From positions 1 to 5,102 of the forward strand of contig JAGARF010000244.1 of the NCBI GenBank assembly GCA_017622395.1: a stretch of DNA of 5,102 bases. Direction: 5' to 3'. The stretch's first letter is position 1, and each line of letters starts with the position of its first letter. Positions 1 through 5,102 of the stretch are shown here, piece by piece. The notes under the pieces were generated by a model. The model did not search any database. It saw only the letters and a program-made list of their open reading frames with translations, and was not told where the DNA came from. The position numbers were made by a program, and so were the translations under genes. The stretch is from Clostridia bacterium. Lineage in GTDB: Bacteria; Bacillota; Clostridia; RGIG6154.

Positions 1-2
1 TA

Positions 3-830
3 AAAGAAACTGAAAATAAAGATGTATATGAGCTTTTAAGACTGAATGCGAAAGACAGAATTACTGCAGGAGAAAAACAGCTCTCTTTAAAAGAACAGTT
101 CATTTATGTTGAAAAGATATACAAAGAATTTGCCGATACCGCTCACTTTAAAAATATAATTTTAAATACAGGACTTCATCAGCTGAGTGACGGCAGATTT
201 CCTGTAAATTATCCTTTCTATAAGAAAGTATATGACAAAGATTCTATGCTTTTTGTAAATATGCTTGAAAAATATTTTGAGTATACAAAGGATACAAAGG
301 TTCTGGAGATGCTTTATGACAGGGTTCTGCTTTGCCTTAACTATTTTATAGATAAAGAAAACAAGAACGGACTTATTGAAGAAGATAATATTGTGTCTCT
401 TGAAAATAATCTTTGCTATATAAAAATGCTTGAAAGCATAAAGAACCTTGCAGAGATTATGCAGCAGAAAGAAACCTTCACAAGACTGAATAAAAAAATT
501 AAAAAGCTGAAAAAATACATTAAAAAAGTATTCTATAACGAGAAAATCAAGGTTTACAGCAGCGAGATAATTGACGGCATCAAAAATGAGATTGTTGATG
601 TTGATGCAAATATTTTAATGCTTCATATGCTTTATAAAAAAGCAGATAAAAAGACGGATATTATACTCAACAATTTAACAGACAGAAGTATTGTAAGCGT
701 TGATGTCAAGGAGCTTTCAAGTGATAAGCTTTGTGAGTTTAAAGATGTGTGCAAAAAGCTAAACAGGGAAGAACTTATAAAACCGGAGCTTGCAAAACAC
801 AAAGGAGCTATGGTTACTTTAACAATCTGA
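3..830 (+). CDS. Partial (5' end missing) glycogen-debranching-like (alpha/alpha)6 toroid protein
   Basis: The reading frame is open from the left window edge to the TGA at 828-830, giving 275 visible residues. The first in-frame ATG (243-248 region) is internal, so the true start lies outside the window. The chain is almost wholly helical and Lys/Glu-rich, with no membrane segment visible. Visible residues 63-67 read DGRFP. They are followed by a VYDKDSMLFVNMLEKYFEYT stretch, which resembles the YN..DA.LWF..AL..Y...TGD helix pair of amylo-1,6-glucosidase / glycogen-debranching C-terminal domains. NGLIEE (122-127) and a later FYNEKIKVYSSEI segment fit the next helical hairpins of such toroids. 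Expected tryptophans and the usual RPNQ-like motif are replaced, and the chain stops soon after, so it may be non-catalytic or very divergent. It lies 13 bases upstream of apeA and probably shares its transcript. The fold call is inference from remembered family patterns; the substrate is unknown. Confidence 0.45.
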   Translation, partial: KETENKDVYELLRLNAKDRITAGEKQLSLKEQFIYVEKIYKEFADTAHFKNIILNTGLHQLSDGRFPVNYPFYKKVYDKDSMLFVNMLEKYFEYTKDTKVLEMLYDRVLLCLNYFIDKENKNGLIEEDNIVSLENNLCYIKMLESIKNLAEIMQQKETFTRLNKKIKKLKKYIKKVFYNEKIKVYSSEIIDGIKNEIVDVDANILMLHMLYKKADKKTDIILNNLTDRSIVSVDVKELSSDKLCEFKDVCKKLNREELIKPELAKHKGAMVTLTI

Positions 831-831
831 A

Positions 832-838
832 AGGGTGG
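832..838 (+). promoter_or_regulatory. Ribosome binding site of apeA
   Basis: The AGGGTGG sequence sits five bases before the ATG at 844. It decides the start: the GTG at 835 lies inside this purine-rich site and would itself have only a poorly spaced AAAGG upstream, so ATG 844 is preferred over GTG 835. Confidence 0.65.
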
Positions 839-843
839 ACAAA

Positions 844-2223
844 ATGGAAGATATTTTATTTAAAAGAAAAAACGGTTATGAAAATATGACCGATAAGTTA
901 AGAGAAGAAATGAACGAGTTTAACGAGGGTTATAAGGCATTTTTATCCCTCTGTAAAACAGAAAGAGAATGTGCAGACTTTTGCAAAAAGGTTGCCGAGG
1001 CAAACGACTTTAAAGACCTTGCAGAGTACAAAACACTTAAAAAGGGCGATAAGTTCTATATAATGAACAGAGGCAGAGCAATTTTAATGGGTGTTATGGG
1101 TAAAAAGCCTGTAAATGAGGGAGTTCGTGTTGTTGCTGCGCATATTGACTCTCCAAGACTTGATTTAAAACAAAATCCATTATATGAGGCTGAAGAAATG
1201 GCTTTCTTTAAAACCCATTACTACGGCGGAATTAAAAAATATCAATGGGTGGCAATGCCCCTTGCCATTCACGGCTGTGTTGTTTTAAAAGGGGGAGAAA
1301 AGATTAATATTGTAATCGGTGAAGAAGAAAACGACCCTGTTTTCTGCGTAACTGACCTTCTTCCGCACCTTGCCGCAAGCCAGATGGACCAGAAGGGCGG
1401 AAAAATAATCGAGGGCGAAAAGCTTAATGTGTTAATCGGCAGCGAAGGTCTTATGGAAGAAGAAAAGCTTTCTGTTAAGAAAAACATTATGAAGCTCTTA
1501 AATGATAAATATGGTATTACTGAAAAGGATTTCATAACAGCAGATATAGAGGTTGTACCTGCATTTAAAGCTAAGGATGTGGGAATAGACAGAAGTATGG
1601 TTGGCTCATACGGTCAGGATGACAGAGTTTGTGCCTATACAGCACTCAGAGCAATCCTTGACACAGAAAAACCTGAATACACTTCAATCTGCTATCTTGT
1701 AGATAAAGAAGAAATAGGAAGCTGTGACTCAACAGGTATGAAATCAAAGTTCTTTGAAGATATTTTAGCAAAGCTTTGCTATATGAGCTGTGAAAACTAC
1801 TGTGACATTTTAGTTTCCGAGGCAAGAGCAAATACAATCTGCCTTTCAGCAGATGTTACTGCAGCTGTTGACCCGAACTATGACCATGTTAATGAAAAAA
1901 GAAACAGTGCATTTTTCAACAAGGGTATTGCACTTATGAAATATTCAGGTGCAAGAGGCAAGAGCGGAACAAACGAGGCAACTGCTGAACTTGTAAGAAA
2001 AATAACAGATATTTTTGATGAAAATGATGTTGCATGGCAGACAGCAGAACTTGGCAAGGTAGATGAGGGCGGAGGAGGAACTGTTGCACAGTATTTTGCA
2101 GTGTTAAATATTGATGTTATAGACTGCGGTGTACCTCTCCTTTCAATGCACGCACCTTTTGAAATTGCCGCTAAATATGATGTTTTTATGGGCTACAGAG
2201 CATATAAAGCCTTTTACAACTAA
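844..2223 (+). CDS. apeA: M18 family aminopeptidase (aspartyl aminopeptidase type, ApeA)
   Basis: This is a cytosolic dinuclear-metal exopeptidase that removes N-terminal residues from peptides; M18 enzymes typically prefer acidic residues and form large oligomers. The 459-residue length from ATG 844 fits the bacterial ApeA group (about 460). All family landmarks are present in order: AAHIDSPRLD with metal ligand His100; GSYGQDDR with the probable bridging Asp260; DKEEIGS with catalytic/metal Glu289 and Glu290; LSADVTAAVDPNY with Asp337; a KSGTNEATAE segment; and SMHAPFE with metal ligand His436. No signal peptide or membrane helix is visible. The gene follows the upstream toroid protein by 13 bases, implying co-transcription, and a strong palindrome lies directly after its stop. 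A longer product from GTG 835 (three extra residues) is possible but less likely from the ribosome binding site position. Family assignment is confident; the exact peptide preference is not shown by sequence. Confidence 0.95.
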   Translation: MEDILFKRKNGYENMTDKLREEMNEFNEGYKAFLSLCKTERECADFCKKVAEANDFKDLAEYKTLKKGDKFYIMNRGRAILMGVMGKKPVNEGVRVVAAHIDSPRLDLKQNPLYEAEEMAFFKTHYYGGIKKYQWVAMPLAIHGCVVLKGGEKINIVIGEEENDPVFCVTDLLPHLAASQMDQKGGKIIEGEKLNVLIGSEGLMEEEKLSVKKNIMKLLNDKYGITEKDFITADIEVVPAFKAKDVGIDRSMVGSYGQDDRVCAYTALRAILDTEKPEYTSICYLVDKEEIGSCDSTGMKSKFFEDILAKLCYMSCENYCDILVSEARANTICLSADVTAAVDPNYDHVNEKRNSAFFNKGIALMKYSGARGKSGTNEATAELVRKITDIFDENDVAWQTAELGKVDEGGGGTVAQYFAVLNIDVIDCGVPLLSMHAPFEIAAKYDVFMGYRAYKAFYN

Positions 2224-2264
2224 ATATTAAAATATCGCTTTTTCAAAAGCGATATTTTAATATT
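2223..2264 (+). terminator. Long perfect hairpin after apeA, probable terminator
   Basis: Bases 2223-2242 and 2245-2264 form perfectly complementary 20-base arms around a two-base centre (TC). The core is ATCGC/GCGAT flanked by A/T tracts, so the right arm itself supplies a T-rich run (GATATTTTAATATT). It begins within the apeA stop codon. The symmetric A/T flanks could let it act in both directions. There is no separate long T-run after the stem, so termination strength is uncertain. Confidence 0.65.
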
Positions 2265-2291
2265 GTTTACCAAGTTTTACTGTTGTATAAT
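2263..2291 (+). promoter_or_regulatory. Sigma-A-like promoter for the GH63-like gene
   Basis: A perfect TATAAT -10 box lies at 2286-2291. Seventeen bases upstream is TTGTTT (2263-2268), a weak -35 box matching the first three consensus bases. The predicted transcript start (about 2297-2299) is at the ribosome binding site, giving a very short leader. The -35 box overlaps the last two bases of the preceding palindrome, so termination of the upstream transcript and initiation here are packed together. Confidence 0.5.
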
Positions 2292-2298
2292 CATTTTT

Positions 2299-2303
2299 AG
2301 GAG
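2299..2303 (+). promoter_or_regulatory. Ribosome binding site of the GH63-like gene
   Basis: AGGAG lies seven bases before ATG 2311. It favours 2311 as the start over ATG 2305 (one base away) and over the in-frame ATG at 2263, which lies within the terminator palindrome and promoter. Confidence 0.75.
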
Positions 2304-2310
2304 AATGTAT

Positions 2311-3942
2311 ATGAAAAATTTATTGATCGCAGACAGCTATGAGCTTTCTGAAAACTCTGTAAGCTTTGAAACAGAGGACAAAGAATTAAAATTTGTTTAT
2401 GATGAGGCGGAAAGACTTTTAAAAGAAAATGTAAAGCAGTTTAATGATTACAGAGTAATAATAGAAGGCTCAAAATACAACGGTGTATGGCTTGAAACTC
2501 AGCCGCTCGGCGGAGAAATGTATGCAAAGAGAGACCTTGAAACAGCATTGAATAATATACTTATTTTTATGAAATATCAGCGCCGTGACGGTAGGTATCC
2601 GGGTTTGATTGTTAAGGCTGATAACTGGTGGGACGGTATGAGATGCATTTATGATTGGATGCAGGGATTCTTTTTTCCATATCCTGCCCTTAAAATGTAT
2701 TACCATATTGGGGAAAATAAAGAGTACTTAAATGAGCTATATAATTCCTTAAAGGCTTTTGATGACTATCTATGGAAAGAAAGAGACAGCGATGGTGATG
2801 GTTGCCTTGAGAGCTGGTGTGTGTGGGATACAGGCGAGGACAACTGCACAAAGCATATCTTAGCAGGTATGCCAATGAGCGAGTTTGGTCCTTGGGGAAG
2901 CTCAAATGCACCGAAAAACACAAAAAAAGGCTGGTTTCCTCATGAGTCAGCAGAATATATGTCCTATTCCTATGCTATGAGAAAAACTCTTGCAAAAATA
3001 TCGGAAATTCTTGAAAATGGAGAGAAATTTGAGTGGGAAAGAAAAGCAAAACAGGTTCAGGACAGATTTAAGGAATATCTCTGGGACGAAGAAAAACATT
3101 ATTCTTTTGACAGAGATTGCAACAATGACAAAATGGAAATTATGCTTGGCTCAGAAATCATAAAGTGTATGTACGGCGGAATATATACTCAGGAAATGGC
3201 AGACAGCTTTATTAAAGAACATCTCTTAAATCCTGAAGAGTTCTGGACAAAATATCCTCTGCCGTCAATTGCAGCAAATGATAAATATTTCCATGTAAGC
3301 AGAGAATATTCAAACTGTGCAAAAGAGGTTTATGAAATTTTAGGTGAAGACAGCGATATTGATGACAACAGCTGGTCAGGTCCTGTTGAGGGTCTTACAT
3401 ATCAAAGAAGCATAGATGCAATGCTTAACTATAATCATCACGCAGAAACTGTTTTAATAGGCAAAAAGCTTATTGAGCTTATTAAAAAGAATAAAATTTT
3501 CCCTCAGCAGTTTAACCCCTTTACAGGTGAAACCTGTAAAAATCCTCAGAATGGATACGGACCTATGATTTTTGCATTCCTTGAATATTTAAGTCTTTTA
3601 AAAGGTGTTAACATTTCATACGATTACGCACTTTGGAGCGGAGCGGAAAAGGGGGAATTTGAATATACACAAAATATCAGAAATAAAACCTTTACCCTAA
3701 AAAGCGGTGATATGCTTTGTGCATATGTTAACGGAGAAGAAAAATTCTCATTTACTTACGGCTTGAGAGTTAAAACCGATTTGAACGGCGAAATAATTTC
3801 TGTATATGGTATTTCCGAAACAGAAACAGATGCAAAGGTTATCATAAAAGAAAAAGAATATAAAGCTGTAATTAAACCAAATGAAGAATATGGAATTTTA
3901 AACGGTGAATTAAAACTGAAAAACAAAGTGCCTTTTAACTAA
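2311..3942 (+). CDS. GH63 / MGH1-like (alpha/alpha)6 glycoside hydrolase
   Basis: This 543-residue soluble protein has no signal peptide and is probably a cytoplasmic inverting glycosidase of the GH63 / mannosylglycerate-hydrolase-like type. Visible landmarks: EGSKYNGVWLETQPLGGEMY and AKRD near 52-75; QRRDGRYPG (90-98); NWWDGM (105-110); DSDGDGCLES (159-168); then WDTGEDNC (172-179), where Asp177 aligns with the general acid of the family SG.DNS/A motif. NSWSGPVEGLTYQR (353-366) and QQFNPFTGE (399-407) correspond to the C-terminal active-site strands. Gln399 stands where the family usually has its general-base Glu (EYYNP or ENYNP), and Glu360 replaces a common Trp after GPV. Residues from about 440 look like a small beta-rich C-terminal domain. 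The gene has its own promoter after the apeA terminator and ends in a bidirectional terminator. The substrate cannot be read from sequence; a short cytosolic glycoside or oligosaccharide is inferred. The fold call is confident, the catalytic details are from memory of the family. Confidence 0.8.
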   Translation: MKNLLIADSYELSENSVSFETEDKELKFVYDEAERLLKENVKQFNDYRVIIEGSKYNGVWLETQPLGGEMYAKRDLETALNNILIFMKYQRRDGRYPGLIVKADNWWDGMRCIYDWMQGFFFPYPALKMYYHIGENKEYLNELYNSLKAFDDYLWKERDSDGDGCLESWCVWDTGEDNCTKHILAGMPMSEFGPWGSSNAPKNTKKGWFPHESAEYMSYSYAMRKTLAKISEILENGEKFEWERKAKQVQDRFKEYLWDEEKHYSFDRDCNNDKMEIMLGSEIIKCMYGGIYTQEMADSFIKEHLLNPEEFWTKYPLPSIAANDKYFHVSREYSNCAKEVYEILGEDSDIDDNSWSGPVEGLTYQRSIDAMLNYNHHAETVLIGKKLIELIKKNKIFPQQFNPFTGETCKNPQNGYGPMIFAFLEYLSLLKGVNISYDYALWSGAEKGEFEYTQNIRNKTFTLKSGDMLCAYVNGEEKFSFTYGLRVKTDLNGEIISVYGISETETDAKVIIKEKEYKAVIKPNEEYGILNGELKLKNKVPFN

Positions 3943-3972
3943 AAAATACTGAGCTAAGGCTCAGTATTTTTT
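3941..3972. terminator. Bidirectional intrinsic terminator between convergent genes
   Basis: Bases 3941-3954 pair perfectly with 3959-3972 (14 pairs, TACTGAGC core) around a TAAG loop, flanked by A6 on the left and T-runs on the right. It therefore works as a terminator on either strand. It overlaps the TAA stop of the GH63-like gene (3940-3942), and the TGA stop of the convergent DUF5662 gene (3961-3963) lies inside its right arm. Confidence 0.9.
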
Positions 3973-4485
3973 TAGTGACCTGATATATTCAAATGTTTCC
4001 TTTTCGCCTTTTTCTGCAAGCATTGTAAGGAGCTTTTCAAGAAGGTCGGAGGTTTCCTTGTGGATAAACCTTTTTGCTTTACCCCTTATAAAATACTCGA
4101 TAGGGTGGCTGTCTGTATAATTTTCTCCCTGATAGATTTTGCTTGCGGCAACTCTGTCGCAAAACATTTCCTTAACAAATCTTAAGGGCATTTTAACAGG
4201 CTCATACAAATGAGTTTTTGGACTTATGTCAGTCCAATATTCAAAATGGTGCCTGTTTCTGCCCTTGTGATGAATCCACGCAGTTGAATAACCAAAGGTT
4301 TCTCTTTCTATTTCATTGGGACTTCTTGTGCCTATATAATATTTAGCACCGGGAATAAACTCTGTTAATGTGTACTTTGAAAGGTCGTGAAAAAGTCCCT
4401 GCCATAATATTCCTGCTTTTGCACAATGATATATAACCTTGTGTCTGTGCTTTGTTATGGTCTTAAAATGCTTTATAGGATGCAT
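3961..4485 (-). CDS. DUF5662 family protein (conserved, function unknown)
   Basis: This is a 174-residue soluble protein matching the DUF5662 pattern as I recall it. Conserved blocks in order: HFKTITKHRHKVIYHCAKAG (6-25), an invariant-looking QGLFHDLSKY (29-38), EFIPGAKYYIGTRSPNEIER (42-61), GYSTAWIHHKGRNRHH (65-80) with EYWTD, a proline-rich PVKMP turn (96-100), and FCDRVAASKIYQG (108-120). The many His/Asp residues (His15, His20, His33-Asp34, His72, His73, His79, His80, Asp110) suggest a metal site and recall HD-domain hydrolases, but this is inference and no reaction is known to me. ATG 4485 has GAGG (4494-4497) eight bases upstream and a strong promoter just before that, so it is transcribed alone or as an independent unit. 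It converges on the GH63-like gene and shares its terminator. These DUF5662 proteins are widespread in Clostridia and also seen in phage; nothing here looks like a prophage. Confidence 0.88.
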   Translation of the reverse strand: MHPIKHFKTITKHRHKVIYHCAKAGILWQGLFHDLSKYTLTEFIPGAKYYIGTRSPNEIERETFGYSTAWIHHKGRNRHHFEYWTDISPKTHLYEPVKMPLRFVKEMFCDRVAASKIYQGENYTDSHPIEYFIRGKAKRFIHKETSDLLEKLLTMLAEKGEKETFEYIRSLKKY

Positions 4486-4493
4486 AATCTATA

Positions 4494-4497
4494 CCTC
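4494..4497 (-). promoter_or_regulatory. Ribosome binding site of the DUF5662 gene
   Basis: On the minus strand GAGG (within GCGAGGT) precedes ATG 4485 by eight bases, supporting that start. Confidence 0.6.
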
Positions 4498-4507
4498 GCT
4501 TTGCTAT

Positions 4508-4536
4508 AGTATACATTATTTTTAAGGTTTTGTAAA
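4508..4536 (-). promoter_or_regulatory. Strong sigma-A-like promoter for the DUF5662 gene
   Basis: Read on the minus strand, TTTACA (4536-4531, five of six matches to the -35 consensus) is followed after exactly 17 bases by TATACT (4513-4508, five of six matches to the -10 consensus). Initiation near 4501 would leave a leader of about 16 bases carrying only the ribosome binding site. This separates the DUF5662 gene from the upstream YcgQ-like gene. The remaining intergenic bases (4537-4587) contain a GCTGCAGC palindrome but no convincing terminator for the upstream gene. Confidence 0.72.
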
Positions 4537-4587
4537 TGGTGCTGCAGCAAAAGAAAATTTAGTAAGACAGGGGGCAGCTTATTTCTA

Positions 4588-5102
4588 TCAAAATGTTGCA
4601 ATCTCTTCTTCAGGTGGGAGAGAGACCTCTGCAGATTCTGCAAAGAGGATTGGTCCTTCCTGAGTATATAATGGGTGATACTGAATATTTATACTGCCTG
4701 TAACCGTTACCCAATCGCGGTTTTTGATTTCGTCGCACTTTTCGGGAAGAACGCACAAAAGTCCTTTGAATTCAATATCATCAACACAGCAGGTCATAAC
4801 ATGTCTGCCTATTAAAATTGTATTTTCAGGGAACTTTTTGTTAACACCTGTAATGCCCTTGAATTTAATTTTCTTGCCTGCGTATTTTTGCATATCTTCT
4901 GAAAAATCTCTGTACCAGAGAGCATAATCTCTGTCTGCGACTTCAACAACATCTGCATTTATATCAAATGGCAAGGGGTCTTCTATTTCATCATATTCAA
5001 GATGCTCGTCTGCATACTCATAAGCTATAATGCAGTTTCTTGAAATACCTCTTACGATTTTATGGAATTCTTCTTTATCAGCATTTTCAGGTCTGTTGAA
5101 TA
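4588..5102 (-). CDS. Partial TIGR03943 / YcgQ-like protein, C-terminal DUF1980 domain
   Basis: The minus-strand frame is open from the right window edge to the TGA at 4590-4588, giving 170 visible residues. An internal TTG at 4974-4972 could be mistaken for a start, but the frame continues upstream without a stop. The C-terminal half matches the DUF1980 pattern of TIGR03943 / B. subtilis YcgQ: a helix WYRDFSEDMQKYAGKKI, KFKGITG, then the signature IGRHVMTCCVDDIEFKGLLC (Cys104-Cys105 of the visible part, codons at 4786-4791), followed by NRDWVTVTGSI and a final beta strand GPILFAESAEV. In the family this soluble domain follows N-terminal membrane helices, and the protein is paired with a YcgR-type (DUF318) permease. 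Neither the membrane part nor the permease lies in the window. An acidic linker (EYADEHLEYDEIED) precedes the domain. The paired cysteines suggest metal or redox chemistry, which is inference. Confidence 0.8.
   Translation of the reverse strand, partial: FNRPENADKEEFHKIVRGISRNCIIAYEYADEHLEYDEIEDPLPFDINADVVEVADRDYALWYRDFSEDMQKYAGKKIKFKGITGVNKKFPENTILIGRHVMTCCVDDIEFKGLLCVLPEKCDEIKNRDWVTVTGSINIQYHPLYTQEGPILFAESAEVSLPPEEEIATF

Noticed and set aside
1269..1837. Minus-strand open frames opposite apeA
   Set aside because: They are antisense shadows of a well-supported gene, have low-complexity Ser/Phe/Leu-rich translations and no ribosome binding sites.
2263..2310. An N-terminal extension of the GH63-like protein from ATG 2263 (MFTKFYCCIIIF), which looks like a short hydrophobic leader
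   Set aside because: It overlaps the terminator palindrome and the promoter, has no ribosome binding site, and ATG 2311 has a well-spaced AGGAG.
2470..2923. Minus-strand open frames opposite the GH63-like gene
   Set aside because: They are shadows of a conserved coding region with no start signals or recognisable motifs.
4537..4587. A possible terminator or small RNA between the YcgQ-like and DUF5662 genes, suggested by the GCTGCAGC palindrome and a distant GCTGC/GCAGC pairing
   Set aside because: The pairing is short and far apart, with no T-run after it; no stable hairpin is supported.
4532..4663. A plus-strand Ala/Ser-rich open stretch (VNGAAAKENLVRQGAAYFYQ...) running from the intergenic gap into the antisense of the YcgQ-like gene
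   Set aside because: It has no in-frame start with a ribosome binding site, is short, and overlaps the minus-strand promoter and a supported coding region; most likely chance.
4972..4974. TTG at 4974-4972 as the start of the YcgQ-like gene
   Set aside because: The frame stays open for 42 more codons to the window edge with family-like coding content, and there is no clear ribosome binding site at the TTG.

Overview
This is an AT-rich window with dense, short-spaced genes, AGG/GGAGG-type ribosome binding sites, heavy use of AAA, GAA and TTA codons, and A/T-flanked hairpin terminators. Together with an ApeA-type M18 aminopeptidase and a DUF5662 protein, this points to a low-GC Firmicute, most likely an uncultured or gut-type Clostridia. 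No mobile element, CRISPR array, tRNA or rRNA is visible, and no gene-free stretch exceeds about 100 bases.

Left part, plus strand: the window opens inside a gene (3-830, start off the left edge) whose helical pattern resembles the (alpha/alpha)6 toroid of glycogen-debranching-type glycosidases, but with eroded motifs. Thirteen bases later comes a complete M18 aminopeptidase, apeA (844-2223), with all expected metal and catalytic residues. The two probably share a transcript that ends at a large palindrome (2223-2264). The 3' end of that palindrome overlaps the -35 region of a new promoter, which drives a second toroid glycosidase (2311-3942) of the GH63 / MGH1-like type. That enzyme keeps the candidate general acid but carries Gln where relatives have the general-base Glu.

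Right part, minus strand: a compact bidirectional hairpin (3941-3972) contains parts of both stop codons and separates the GH63-like gene from a convergent DUF5662 gene (3961-4485). The DUF5662 gene has its own strong sigma-A-like promoter (4508-4536). Upstream of it on the same strand is the 3' part of a gene running off the right edge (4588-5102). It encodes the C-terminal DUF1980 / TIGR03943 (YcgQ-like) domain with its RHVMTCC signature.

Most of the window is ordinary housekeeping or accessory content. The points most worth following up are the atypical active-site signature of the GH63-like enzyme, the degenerate toroid protein co-transcribed with apeA, and the histidine/aspartate-rich DUF5662 protein. 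I do not see convincing evidence for a wholly new multi-gene system here.
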